In this document: piece by piece, positions 54,732 to 63,685 of the stretch | How the letters are laid out: each line of letters opens with the position of its first letter | How positions within the stretch are numbered: the stretch's first letter is position 1 | Assembly (NCBI GenBank): GCA_031551645.1 | Contig: JAVBNI010000084.1 | Location: 6,204-70,203, forward strand | Reading direction: 5' to 3' | DNA: 64,000 nucleotides | DNA from: JAIRLS01 sp031551645 | GTDB lineage: Bacteria; Bacteroidota; Bacteroidia; Bacteroidales; UBA4181 | Translations under genes and position numbers: made by a program | Notes under the pieces: model-generated | What the model saw: only the letters and a program-made list of their open reading frames with translations | Database searches by the model: none | Told to the model about the DNA's origin: nothing

Positions 54732-55652
54732 TTATTTCAATGAAAACGTGGATGAACCTACCATATATCCGTCACAATAGATGTTTACTTCGTAGTTTCC
54801 TGCAGTCAACTGGTTATTGTTGTCTGCAAAAATACACACTTCGATATCTTTGTTTTCATATTCGATTTTACGGAATGCCGTGTAAACGATATCCCCGCCA
54901 CTTTGTACCGGAAATGTAGCATTAGATTTATTGGCAAGTACTTTTTTGTCGGGTTTGGTTATTACTAAGTAGAAAACCTTTTCTTCGGCAGAGGCCACCT
55001 GGTTTTCGCGAACAGTAAAACAGGTTGATAATTTTTCAATGTTTCTCACCCGTTGGGTGTCCTTGCTCCGACTGTTAAGCCCCTGCACTGTAATATCAGA
55101 TACGGTTAATACCTGCGCCTTTTGTACGGTAGAGGTCAGTTTATCTTTGTCTTCAGACAACCGCGTGCGTTGCGCCCGTTCCTGGGCCAATGATTTGGTT
55201 AATTCCGTTTTTTCGGCAGACAATGCCAGATTACGTTGGTTCAATGAGTCAACCTGGATGATATAACTTTTTAGCACCTCGCGTAATGTCGACAATTCTT
55301 TTTGATACATTTTTATTTTATAGGCATTGTCAGCCTGAACTGCCAGCATCTTGGTGATTTTTTCCTGCTGGGCTACGGCCAATGTCTGTAAGCTGTCGTT
55401 ATTGGTTTGCAATGAACCAAACTGGTCTTGCAGGTCGGTCAGGTCGCTTTCCAATGTTTGTTTTTGCGTTTCAAGTATTTCCTGTACTTCAGCCGCCTGT
55501 TTCTTTTGATCACTTAACTTCGAGAGCATAATCCCTATGCCCGAACCAAGTACCAAAATGATAATAACCAATAAAATAAGAATTCCTTTAGATGGGCCTT
55601 TATTTTCGTTTTCTGTGGATACCGGTGGTATCACTTTATTATTACTTTCCAT
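54732..55652 (-). CDS. Membrane-anchored coiled-coil protein of unknown function
   Basis: 306 aa. A short polar N-terminus, one membrane helix at about 25-47 (ILILLVIIILVLGSGIGIML) and a coiled coil of about 130 residues rich in Gln/Leu/Glu (ILETQKQTLESDLTDLQDQF, TELTKSLAQERAQRTRLSED) follow. A C-terminal beta-rich domain of about 110 residues ends the protein (VFYLVITKPDKKVL, DIVYTAFRKIEYENKDIEV, LTAGNYEVNIYCDGYMVGS). The final part looks like an extracytoplasmic Ig-like fold. No enzymatic motif recognised. It is a single-gene transcript with its own promoter and terminator. Confidence 0.8.
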   Translation of the reverse strand: MESNNKVIPPVSTENENKGPSKGILILLVIIILVLGSGIGIMLSKLSDQKKQAAEVQEILETQKQTLESDLTDLQDQFGSLQTNNDSLQTLAVAQQEKITKMLAVQADNAYKIKMYQKELSTLREVLKSYIIQVDSLNQRNLALSAEKTELTKSLAQERAQRTRLSEDKDKLTSTVQKAQVLTVSDITVQGLNSRSKDTQRVRNIEKLSTCFTVRENQVASAEEKVFYLVITKPDKKVLANKSNATFPVQSGGDIVYTAFRKIEYENKDIEVCIFADNNNQLTAGNYEVNIYCDGYMVGSSTFSLK

Positions 55653-56055
55653 GATTACAATGTTTGATTATTAATTAAAAAACCGCCCAAAGTTACATAA
55701 TCATTTGAATTTTTCAATATATGCATTACTTTTCGTGGCGTTTTCTTTTAGCCAAACTTCTTCAATAGCAACTCATTTGACAAAAAATATATTGTAATCT
55801 TCTTCCTATGAAATTTTTCCAACAATTGAATTCTCCGGATGTACGCAAAAACATTTACTAAAAAGCAAACAAAATACACTGGAAATCGTATAACAGGATA
55901 TTTACGGCCATGAATATTTTATAGTTTTATTTCTTTACCTGCAGGGTTGGGAAGAGTATTTTTTGTTGTTTATTTGCTGAAAATATGAAAACATATTTTT
56001 ATTTTATAAATAGATAATAACACAACCGTATTAATATTGACGCACATCTGAATAC
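55653..56055. other. Divergent intergenic region before the TPR-PAS kinase
   Basis: 403 bases, no gene. Promoter elements for the minus-strand gene are at 55688-55717. Nothing definite was seen for the plus-strand kinase. Confidence 0.6.
55688..55717 (-). promoter_or_regulatory. Promoter of the coiled-coil membrane protein gene
   Basis: On the minus strand TTG (55715-55717) is followed after exactly 19 nt by TAACTTTG (55688-55695), a good match to the Bacteroidota -33/-7 pattern. Transcription would start about 30 nt before the ATG. Confidence 0.6.
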
Positions 56056-59001
56056 ATGAGAGTTTTATATTATAAACATATATTGTTTTTTTTACTTGCT
56101 GTTTCATTCAACTGCTCTGCACAAGTTGAAACAAAACGCTGGTGGAATCTTGAAGCGACACTTGCTACGGATAGGGCGGTTTTTTGTACCGACGATGAAA
56201 TCAAACCTATGGATAACCTTCTTGTAAATGCGCGAGAAGCGCGGGATAATGCAGCTAAGCTGCATATATTCCTTGACATCATCCGCACTTGTCAGGAAGA
56301 AGGCACGATATACCGGGCTATACAATATGCCGACAGTGCAATGGCTAATGCCCTCAGGTTAAATGATTCACTTTCCATTTGCCGTATTTATGTCGCTTCG
56401 GTCTATCATATGGATTTGTGTGGCAATCCCGGTGCAATGCTAACAGAAGCCAGGTTATCCCAAAGATGGATGCCACATTCGGCAACAGGAACAATAGATG
56501 AATTCAAAGTATGGGCGTCGATGGGCGATGCCTTTCTAAAACTCTTACGTTATGACGAAGCCGAGAAAGCATATCGTAAAGCGTGGGACGTTTCGGATCA
56601 TCTTGACAACCGAAAAGCCCCGGGATATGCGTATTTGAATATTGGCAAAGCCTTATATGGTGCCGGGAAAATAGATAAAGCGATAAATGCATACCGTCAA
56701 GGTGTTAGTGTATTCAAAGCTCTGGGTGATACGTTAAATTGTTGCGTACTCTATAGCCAGATAGCCTTATCGTATTCCGACCTGGGAATGCGCAACAAAC
56801 AATTAGAATATCTGCGTTTAACGTTAAACACAAGCGAACACCTGCACAATTACCTGCAGCGGGCAGCAGTTTATCGTATCCTTGGTGCTTTCTACAGGGA
56901 ACAGAATGACAGTACACTTGCTACCGAATTTTACCGGAAAGCCATCGAAGCCTTCCAAAAAATTCCAAACAAACACATCCCGACATTGGGTGACAGTCAT
57001 AGTGATATGGCCGATTTTTACAATTACCTGGGAGACAAAGAAAAAGCATTGTATTACCAAAGGCTTTCCATCAAAAGTTACCAGGATTTACCAAGAACCG
57101 TTACACTGATGAGCTATAGATTGGGGTACCTACACTTCCAGTATGGACAACCTGACTCGGCCTTATATTATTTCAACGATGCACACAACAGAGCGCTCAT
57201 CTTGAATGATCCTCGTTTGCTGGCCACCAGTTGTAAAGGATTAGCCGATTACTATCGCTCTACAGGCAATATTTCACAAGCAATTGGTTTTGCTGAAAAA
57301 TCATATGAAAACGCAAAAAAGATACAGTTACTCGAATTGGTTCGCGAACTGTCGGGAATGCTGGGCGACATGTATGCCGAAACCGGCAGATATCAACAAG
57401 CATATGCATTACAGGCACGGCACAGATCGCTGACAGACTCCCTTACCCTGGCCGAGAGTAACAGGGATGCGTCACGCCTGCAAGCACAAATTGAACTTGC
57501 CAATGAGGAAAACAAAATGAGCATGCAGATTACGGAACAACAACGACGCATCCAAACACAATGGATTTTTTCAATACTGTTAGTCTGTATATTGATCCTT
57601 TTGCTCGTATTGGTTGTTACAGCACTGAAAAATTATAAACAGCGGCAAAAGGTCAACATGCAATTGAGCAAGCAGAAGGAAGAGCTGGCCATTGCCAATG
57701 AAGAATATGCCGCCATCAATGAAGAACTGAATCAGAAAAACGAGCAATTAATGGACGAATTCGCCCGTCGTATGGAAGTATTACAACAGTTGGCCGACAG
57801 CGAAAGTAAAATTCTCAGCTTCATCCAACAATCCTCCGAGGGTATTATGATGTTTGACGAAACAGGCCGTGTAATGGAATGGAACCACACATTGGAACTG
57901 ATGACGGGACTTTCGCATGATGAAGTTATGGGCAAATACGAATGGGATATCATATGGAATCATTTTCCTGAAAAGGAACGTACCCCACAACTTCTGGACG
58001 CACTGAAACAATCGCGGCAGGACTATATCAAGGGCGGTAATAAACAAGACCCGTTGATCGAAGAAATGGAGTTATTCATACATGGGCAAATCCGCTATAT
58101 GCAGGCATCCATATTTCCTATAGAAGCTGCTGGTACTTGCTTCTTTGGACGCATCCTGCGCGATATCACCGAGCAAAAATTAACCGATATGGAGTTGGAA
58201 AAGTATCAGACCCAATTGGAACAAATGGTCGAAATAAAAACCCATGAACTGACCGTAGCCAAGGAAAAAGCGGAAGAGTCGGATAAACTCAAATCGGCCT
58301 TTCTGGCCAATATGTCGCACGAGATACGTACTCCGCTCAATGGAATTGTCGGTTTTCTTAATTTTCTCGGTTCGGACAACCTGCCGGCCGGCCGCCGCAA
58401 GGAATATGCCAGTATCGTCAATAACAGCAGCGAACAGTTAGTCAAACTGATAGACGACATCATAGACGTAGCCAAAATAGAAGCCGGACAAATGGACATA
58501 CATCCCATACCGTTCCGTCTTAACCACCTGATGTACGAACTACAGATATTTTTCGAAACATACCTGAAAAGCAGCCAAAAGGGGCATGTTGAAATGATAC
58601 TTGACGATAGCGGGTTTATCGACTCATGTATTGCTTTGGTCGACCCGGTACGTTTACGGCAGGTGCTGAACAACCTGATAGGAAATGCTATCAAATTCAC
58701 CGACAAAGGCTTCATTCGTTTCGGCTACAAGCAATACGCACCCGACCAGTTGGAGTTTGTTGTGGAAGACACGGGCATCGGCATGCTTTCCAATCAGTTG
58801 GATGTTATTTTTGAACGTTTCCGCCAGGCTAAACAGGACAACAACCACCGTTACGGAGGTACGGGGCTTGGCCTGACCATATCGCGCAGCCTGGTACAAA
58901 TGATGGGGGGCGACATGCATGTAAAATCGACCGAAGGCGCCGGTTCGATCTTCCGTTTTACCATCACCTACCGACCTGCTACGATTAATGATGAAAGTTG
59001 A
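56056..59001 (+). CDS. TPR-PAS sensor histidine kinase
   Basis: 981 aa. A signal peptide (MRVLYYKHILFFLLAVSFNCSAQ) is followed by a periplasmic array of tetratricopeptide repeats (about 70-490; for example YAYLNIGKALYGAGKIDKAINAY and SHSDMADFYNYLGDKEKALYY). A membrane helix (about 503-525), a coiled coil and a PAS domain (FIQQSSEGIMMFDETGRVMEWN) come next. HisKA follows with phosphoacceptor His near 755 (NMSHEIRTPLNG). The ATPase domain has QVLNNLIGNAIKF, VEDTGIGM, IFERFRQ and YGGTGLGLT. No receiver or DNA-binding domain is fused, and no response regulator follows on this strand. Confidence 0.92.
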   Translation: MRVLYYKHILFFLLAVSFNCSAQVETKRWWNLEATLATDRAVFCTDDEIKPMDNLLVNAREARDNAAKLHIFLDIIRTCQEEGTIYRAIQYADSAMANALRLNDSLSICRIYVASVYHMDLCGNPGAMLTEARLSQRWMPHSATGTIDEFKVWASMGDAFLKLLRYDEAEKAYRKAWDVSDHLDNRKAPGYAYLNIGKALYGAGKIDKAINAYRQGVSVFKALGDTLNCCVLYSQIALSYSDLGMRNKQLEYLRLTLNTSEHLHNYLQRAAVYRILGAFYREQNDSTLATEFYRKAIEAFQKIPNKHIPTLGDSHSDMADFYNYLGDKEKALYYQRLSIKSYQDLPRTVTLMSYRLGYLHFQYGQPDSALYYFNDAHNRALILNDPRLLATSCKGLADYYRSTGNISQAIGFAEKSYENAKKIQLLELVRELSGMLGDMYAETGRYQQAYALQARHRSLTDSLTLAESNRDASRLQAQIELANEENKMSMQITEQQRRIQTQWIFSILLVCILILLLVLVVTALKNYKQRQKVNMQLSKQKEELAIANEEYAAINEELNQKNEQLMDEFARRMEVLQQLADSESKILSFIQQSSEGIMMFDETGRVMEWNHTLELMTGLSHDEVMGKYEWDIIWNHFPEKERTPQLLDALKQSRQDYIKGGNKQDPLIEEMELFIHGQIRYMQASIFPIEAAGTCFFGRILRDITEQKLTDMELEKYQTQLEQMVEIKTHELTVAKEKAEESDKLKSAFLANMSHEIRTPLNGIVGFLNFLGSDNLPAGRRKEYASIVNNSSEQLVKLIDDIIDVAKIEAGQMDIHPIPFRLNHLMYELQIFFETYLKSSQKGHVEMILDDSGFIDSCIALVDPVRLRQVLNNLIGNAIKFTDKGFIRFGYKQYAPDQLEFVVEDTGIGMLSNQLDVIFERFRQAKQDNNHRYGGTGLGLTISRSLVQMMGGDMHVKSTEGAGSIFRFTITYRPATINDES

Positions 59002-59114
59002 ATGTTTAGTAGGCTCGTGAGCGAACTTAGGCGATAGCCGATCTCATGAGCAAAGGGAGTAACTCGACACCTCGCGCTCATTCTCCATTTTCAATACTCC
59101 ATTCTCAATTATTT

Positions 59115-59861
59115 CTAAAGTCTCACAGCATCTTTCAACGCTTTATAGCCATTACTGCTGGCTTTTAATATCGCACCGTTTTTGAGATGCACCCGATACG
59201 TCTCTTTTTCGTATAGCTCGATCTTGGACACTTCATTAACATTAACGATTGCCGAGCGATGGATACGGATAAAATCCTGCGGCGGAAGGTTCTCTTCGAA
59301 ATATTTCATCGTTTTTTCCTTCAAAAATGAACTTTTTCCGGTATGTAATTTCACATAATCGCCCCAAGCCTCGATATAGTCAATTTCATGAACAGGGACC
59401 ACATGGATCTGCTGCCGGTCCTTGACAGCAATCCTTGCCAGGAAGCCAGGTTGTGGAGCAACCGTACTTTTCAGGTTTTGAAGTTCGGGTGATGCGGCTT
59501 TACCTGAGTGTATCCGAGCCAAAGCCTTTTGCATGGCTGTATCGAACCTTTCTTTTGAATAGGGTTTCAACAGGTAATCCACCGCATTCAGCTCAAAAGC
59601 ACGGATGGCATACTGGTCGAAAGCCGTTGAAAAAATGATTTCGGGAGGATTATCTATCAATTCCAGCATTTCGAAACCAGTCAGTTTGGGCATTTGTACA
59701 TCCAAAAAAATCAACTGCGGATCCTGTTCCCGGATAAGCTTCATCGCCACAAAGCCATTATCAGCTTCATCCGTGATTTCAACATCAGTATACGCTTGTA
59801 AATAGTGCCTAATCAAATCCCGTGCAGGCGCCTCGTCATCGATAATAAGTACTTTAATCAT
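59115..59861 (-). CDS. LytTR-family response regulator
   Basis: 248 aa. Receiver domain (VLIIDDEAPARDLIRHYL, phosphoacceptor in LIFLDVQMPKLTG, Lys in LLKPYSKERF) joined by a linker to a LytTR DNA-binding domain (VPVHEIDYIEAWGDYVKLHTG, FLKEKTMKYFEENLPPQDFIRIHRSAIVNVNEVSKIE). It would be the output of the LytS-like kinase at 61210-62268, but the AbiE pair lies in between. Its ATG (59859-59861) overlaps the AbiEii stop TGA (59858-59860), which suggests translational coupling. Confidence 0.93.
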   Translation of the reverse strand: MIKVLIIDDEAPARDLIRHYLQAYTDVEITDEADNGFVAMKLIREQDPQLIFLDVQMPKLTGFEMLELIDNPPEIIFSTAFDQYAIRAFELNAVDYLLKPYSKERFDTAMQKALARIHSGKAASPELQNLKSTVAPQPGFLARIAVKDRQQIHVVPVHEIDYIEAWGDYVKLHTGKSSFLKEKTMKYFEENLPPQDFIRIHRSAIVNVNEVSKIELYEKETYRVHLKNGAILKASSNGYKALKDAVRL

Positions 59862-60568
59862 TTTTGATTTTCGATCAATATTGGGAAATCTTTATAAAAA
59901 TTCAATAATCCTATTGTTTCGGTGCGAAGACCGTTCTTTACGAACTTCTTGATATCATTTTCCATCAGGTCACCCATCCCGTTAAGCATACCTTTATCAC
60001 TTATTGATTCTAAAAGCGCAATACATCGCTGAATATATTCCGGTAATGGCGCCTTCATACGGGTTTCAACTATTGATTTATTAAGTGGCGTACGACGTTG
60101 CATGAAAAACCAAATGTCGAAAATATCACGATTGGTGATTGCACTCCGATCTAATAATGCACAAAGTTTGTGGGCGAACATGTCACTTTGAGTCATTACA
60201 AACATGTTGATACCCAATAGATTTTTAATCTCATATTGTTCATTGTTCGTTCTGTTCGAAATTTCTATTTTCAGTTTGCGCTCGCCAAATCCATAATCTA
60301 ACACGAACAAAATTCCATAAAACTTTTTTGCTTCGTCGGATATTGTCCCATGATGAAGAAGGATTTTACGAACTTTGTCATAAATCACATTTTCCTTTCC
60401 GGGAAGAAGCTGATTAAAATCCAAATCAACGGAAAATCGAGGCAACCCGTAGAAGAACATAAGTGCTGTTCCGCCCTTAAATCCCAAAGAATTAGCTAAC
60501 AGCGTGTCAGAGTATATATCTTTGAGAATTTGAACCATCTGAAATTTGTGTTTGTTGATATCAATCAT
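59858..60568 (-). CDS. AbiEii/AbiGii-type nucleotidyltransferase toxin
   Basis: 236 aa. DUF1814/PF08843 nucleotidyltransferase motifs: FKGGTALMFFYGLPRFSVDLDFN (GGT plus DLD metal site), RKLKIEISNR and SDMFAHKLCALLDRSAITNRDIFDIWFF. In AbiE systems this protein is the toxin, proposed to act on tRNA or nucleotides, and is tied to phage abortive infection and plasmid or island maintenance. It overlaps the antitoxin gene by 8 nt at its start and the LytTR gene by 4 nt at its end. Confidence 0.9.
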   Translation of the reverse strand: MIDINKHKFQMVQILKDIYSDTLLANSLGFKGGTALMFFYGLPRFSVDLDFNQLLPGKENVIYDKVRKILLHHGTISDEAKKFYGILFVLDYGFGERKLKIEISNRTNNEQYEIKNLLGINMFVMTQSDMFAHKLCALLDRSAITNRDIFDIWFFMQRRTPLNKSIVETRMKAPLPEYIQRCIALLESISDKGMLNGMGDLMENDIKKFVKNGLRTETIGLLNFYKDFPILIENQK

Positions 60569-61130
60569 TTTTGAAAAGTTGATTTACACGTTTTATCAGC
60601 GATTGAGAACCATAAACAGGCAGTAACCGGGTAATTATTTTTTTATTCAACGGGTGGAGGTTGTCCACGTAATAATTCTTATACAAATATATAGAATCAA
60701 GAAATGCCCGTTCGGGCGAAGCTATGTTAATCCCTTCAATTGACTGATTAACACCTAAAATATTGACAAGAATTTCACCTTTCATTTTATGATATATACA
60801 AATTTGAGATTCAATTTCCACTGTCCGGCTTAGATAACTGATAGCTGTGATATGCGGATCGTATTGGAAAATGACACCTGCTTGCTGCAATACATATTCC
60901 AATGATATGTACGACGGGGTATAAAGGACACATATCAATTCTTCGAGATTGTAATCAGGTTTAGTATATATTCCTTTCCGGGGGTTACCAAGCTTTTCTT
61001 TACTTACATAGTAATTAAGCTTTTTTTTCAAAGAAACAAAATCAGTATCCCCAACCAACATTGCAATATCATTCAATCTGAACACAGTTCGAATATCTTT
61101 ATAAATTTCCAATATGATATCTTTTTTCAT
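60561..61130 (-). CDS. AbiEi-type antitoxin
   Basis: 189 aa, cognate to the toxin downstream. N-terminal winged-helix-like part (LEIYKDIRTVFRLNDIAMLVG, LKKKLNYYVSKEKLGNPRKGIYT), then the C-terminal AbiEi part (CVLYTPSYISLEYVLQQAGVI, NIASPERAFLDSIYLYKNYYVD). Such antitoxins repress their own operon and neutralise the toxin. A promoter box at 61173-61180 lies about 45 nt upstream. Confidence 0.87.
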   Translation of the reverse strand: MKKDIILEIYKDIRTVFRLNDIAMLVGDTDFVSLKKKLNYYVSKEKLGNPRKGIYTKPDYNLEELICVLYTPSYISLEYVLQQAGVIFQYDPHITAISYLSRTVEIESQICIYHKMKGEILVNILGVNQSIEGINIASPERAFLDSIYLYKNYYVDNLHPLNKKIITRLLPVYGSQSLIKRVNQLFKND

Positions 61131-61172
61131 AAACGGGAACTAAAAGTACTAAATTTTGTTACTTACAGTTTA

Positions 61173-61180
61173 CAAATGTA
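61173..61180 (-). promoter_or_regulatory. Promoter -7 box for the AbiE pair
   Basis: TACATTTG on the minus strand fits TAnnTTTG and sits in the 79-nt gap between the LytS-like kinase stop and the AbiEi start. If used, it would also drive the downstream LytTR gene. A short inverted repeat AAGTA/TACTT lies just downstream and could be an AbiEi operator, but is too short to be sure. Confidence 0.45.
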
Positions 61181-61209
61181 GGGATTATTTTTTATTTAAG
61201 CTATAAATA

Positions 61210-62268
61210 TTAAGATACTAACGGGATTTTCAATATCACTGTAAATACGCTGCCTTTCTTTTTTTCCTGTATAGCCGCCGATGTCCCGTATAGCAACCGC
61301 AACCGTTCACGGCTATTTTTCAATCCTGTCCCCGAACCTTTTTTCGGCGAAACACCTTCCGCATCAAAATCATTGCTTAATTCGATGTTCAGATATTGAC
61401 TGTCTTTTGTGATTTTCGCCACAATACGGACGGTTTCCAGGCTTTCATAAACACCATGCTTGATCGCATTTTCGAATAGCGGTTGCAACAACATGGCCGG
61501 TATTTCCGCGTTAAGGCTTGCTGGGTCGATGTCCGGCTCGTATTGCAGCTTATCGCCAAAACGCAGTTTCTCGATAGACAAATATCGCGCGATATTTTCC
61601 ATCTCGTCGGCCACACATGAATACACGCGGTTGGTAGCCAACACGGCATAACGCAGGTAGTCGGACAAAGCTACCAGCATCTTCTGCGCCTGCTCGGGAT
61701 TACGGATGATCAGCGAGTTGACCGAGTTCATGCTGTTGAACAAGAAATGCGGGTTGATTTGTGACTTCAACAAGTTCAGTTCACCATCCTTGATCAGTTC
61801 GTTCAAGCGGATTTCATTAGCCGCTTTTTCGTTCAACTGCTCCACATACGCATAAAGATAATATACCAGCATGGCCACTATGTACAACAAGAAGCCATCT
61901 AACGCTTTCCACCAGAGCGATATTTTCAGATAATGCTGATATTCGGCATTACCCAGGCCTACCAAGTAACACAACCAGTAGTCGGCCAACAGCCAGCAGG
62001 AAATAACAACGAAAGCTAAGGAAAGATGTGCTGCAAGAATAAACCGCCATGTCCTGCGTTCCCAACGGTTGAACCGGACAGGATACCACAACGGGATCAG
62101 GCAGCAAATCAAAAGAAAGCAGAATATCACGGAGTCGATAAGCACATATCCAAACGGCAAATTGGTGGATATGTACACGACTGCCGTCTGCCCAATGGCG
62201 ATGAGCGTCCAGATGCCTGCATAAATCATCCGCGACCGATAATTGCTGAGTATCGGGTTCCCGTTCAC
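61210..62268 (-). CDS. LytS-like sensor histidine kinase
   Basis: 352 aa from GTG at 62268, directly after the TAA of the ferredoxin gene. Four membrane helices in the first 150 residues (for example MIYAGIWTLIAIGQTAVVYIS). Then the His_kinase domain PF06580 with phosphoacceptor His in LLKSQINPHFLFNSMNSVNSL, and the ATPase domain (IPAMLLQPLFENAIKHGV, KKGSGTGLKNSRERLRLLYG). This kinase type normally pairs with an adjacent LytTR regulator. Confidence 0.92.
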   Translation of the reverse strand: MNGNPILSNYRSRMIYAGIWTLIAIGQTAVVYISTNLPFGYVLIDSVIFCFLLICCLIPLWYPVRFNRWERRTWRFILAAHLSLAFVVISCWLLADYWLCYLVGLGNAEYQHYLKISLWWKALDGFLLYIVAMLVYYLYAYVEQLNEKAANEIRLNELIKDGELNLLKSQINPHFLFNSMNSVNSLIIRNPEQAQKMLVALSDYLRYAVLATNRVYSCVADEMENIARYLSIEKLRFGDKLQYEPDIDPASLNAEIPAMLLQPLFENAIKHGVYESLETVRIVAKITKDSQYLNIELSNDFDAEGVSPKKGSGTGLKNSRERLRLLYGTSAAIQEKKKGSVFTVILKIPLVS

Positions 62269-62499
62269 TTACCTTTTGTTTTCAATACGACTGAAAGCAC
62301 CTTCTGAGCTCACTTTCACACATTTCAGACAGCCGATACATTCGTCTGCATTGCCGATAACCACATGCTTGTGCCACAAAAAACTGATCCGATCAATCAC
62401 TTCAGGACATTTTTCGTGACATTTCCAGCATGCTTTGCACTTATGTACATCAAATCTCACGAATTCGGTCTGCATATCGCGTCGTCCAAATCGTTCCAT
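62269..62499 (-). CDS. Small ferredoxin-like iron-sulfur protein
   Basis: 76 aa from ATG 62499. An upstream in-frame ATG at 62556 would overlap the LiaF-like gene and is less likely. The first cluster motif is complete (CKACWKCHEKCPE, CxxCxxCxxxCP). The second has three cysteines in CIGCLKCVKVSSEGAF, with the fourth position not a Cys. It may hold one or two Fe-S clusters. It lies between the LiaF-like and LytS-like genes with 7 nt and 0 nt spacing, so an electron-transfer or redox-sensing link to the kinase is possible. Confidence 0.85.
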   Translation of the reverse strand: MERFGRRDMQTEFVRFDVHKCKACWKCHEKCPEVIDRISFLWHKHVVIGNADECIGCLKCVKVSSEGAFSRIENKR

Positions 62500-62506
62500 C
62501 TTATTT

Positions 62507-63310
62507 CTACTTACATTTGATTTCACCACCCCCGAAAACAGAGCTTGCTTCGACAATCAGCGTGCTGTTTTCGTCCACTTCGAATCCTGGTTTGGGCCGG
62601 TTGTCTACAAAATTTCCGAAAACCTGGGTTTGCCTGATCTCTACCTTCCAATCGATAGGGACATATAGAACAACCCCTCCAAATACCGAGTTCAGTTCCA
62701 GGTGATGGACACCTTCGGCCAATTGCGAGTCAGTCAGGTCGAGTTCCATACCGCCAAATACGCAATTGATCTCTCCACCTTTGAAATCCTTGAAGTCTAT
62801 TTTCTCGTTGGATCCGCCGAATACATAGTTCCGGTCGATATACCCCGATTCGGTATAGCGCTTTTCCCACTTGCGCGAACTATCCCCGCGACGCTTTCTT
62901 TTCCATTCCTCCGCATGCTGTTCGCAATGTCTGTCCCACTTTTCGCGAAACTCACGACTGCGCCACGGCAGATAACGCCCAATCCAAAGCGCTTTCATTA
63001 CAATGATGACTCCCAAAATCATCAAAACCAACGCCCAACCGTTATGAGTAATAAAACTCAAGCCCTCGATATCCAATTTTGGCAGGAGAAAAAATCCGCC
63101 AATCAACAATAATACAATTCCGCCAAACCATTTATGTTGTGAGAAAAGAAAAACAAAACCAATGGCAATCAATAACATGGGCCATGAAAACACTACATAT
63201 TTATACGCTAACGGCAAAAGCCCTGTATTAAAAGCAAACAACAACGCACCGGCAGCGATAATCAGTAATCCGCAAATTATTGAACCTATTTTTATACTAT
63301 TCCGTCCCAT
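62507..63310 (-). CDS. LiaF-like membrane protein
   Basis: 267 aa. Four N-terminal membrane helices (IKIGSIICGLLIIAAGALLFA, YVVFSWPMLLIAIGFVFLFS and others). A charged linker follows (HCEQHAEEWKRKRRGDSSRKWEKRY). The C-terminal repeated beta structure has VFGGSNEKIDFKDFKGGEINC, VFGGMELDLTDSQ, VFGGVVLYVPIDW and VFGGGEIKC. This matches LiaF/VanT-type regulators of envelope stress (DUF2154). It begins the operon with the ferredoxin and LytS-like kinase. Confidence 0.85.
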   Translation of the reverse strand: MGRNSIKIGSIICGLLIIAAGALLFAFNTGLLPLAYKYVVFSWPMLLIAIGFVFLFSQHKWFGGIVLLLIGGFFLLPKLDIEGLSFITHNGWALVLMILGVIIVMKALWIGRYLPWRSREFREKWDRHCEQHAEEWKRKRRGDSSRKWEKRYTESGYIDRNYVFGGSNEKIDFKDFKGGEINCVFGGMELDLTDSQLAEGVHHLELNSVFGGVVLYVPIDWKVEIRQTQVFGNFVDNRPKPGFEVDENSTLIVEASSVFGGGEIKCK

Positions 63311-63496
63311 CTTAAAAGAATTATATGGTTAAAAAGATGATGCAAAGATGTACCATCCACCGGCATGGAAAACACATATTCTGCAAACACAGGATGCCAA
63401 CCGGTGAATAACCGTTTTTACCCGGTTAAAGATACAAAATTATAAAAGATAGCTGCTCTATCTTATATTTGCGTTGCTATAAAAATTGTTGTTTTC

Positions 63497-63604
63497 ATGG
63501 AAAATAAATTCGTTCAAAATTTAAGGACTGCAAGCCCGGCATATCATAGCCCAATGGCTTTAGCCTTGGGGCAAATTGTACGATACCGTTCTTTCAAGTC
63601 CTGA
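63497..63604 (+). CDS. Possible 35-aa small ORF at a repeat element
   Basis: ATG at 63497-63499 (26 nt after the TATATTTG box) to TGA at 63602-63604. The product begins MENKFVQNLRTASPAYHS. Its second half is encoded by the left arm of the nested inverted repeat, so it may be an accident of the repeat. No ribosome-binding site is clear. Low confidence. Confidence 0.25.
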   Translation: MENKFVQNLRTASPAYHSPMALALGQIVRYRSFKS

Positions 63605-63685
63605 AAGGACGATATAACCGATTATGCCGTCCTTTCAGGACTTTCTTGTTTATCTGTTTTTCACCCAAGGCTAAAGCCATTGGGC
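63549..63685. repeat. Nested inverted-repeat element
   Basis: Outer arms 63549-63570 and 63664-63685 are perfect 22-bp reverse complements (GCCCAATGGCTTTAGCC...). Inner arms 63596-63611 and 63628-63643 are perfect 16-bp reverse complements. Each inner arm also folds on itself (GTCCT-GAA-AGGAC). The whole can form a branched cruciform or RNA structure. Confidence 0.85.

Noticed and set aside
55808..55861. 17-codon frame starting MKFFQQLNSPD in the gap before the TPR-PAS kinase
   Set aside because: Very short, no promoter or ribosome-binding site seen, and no known family.
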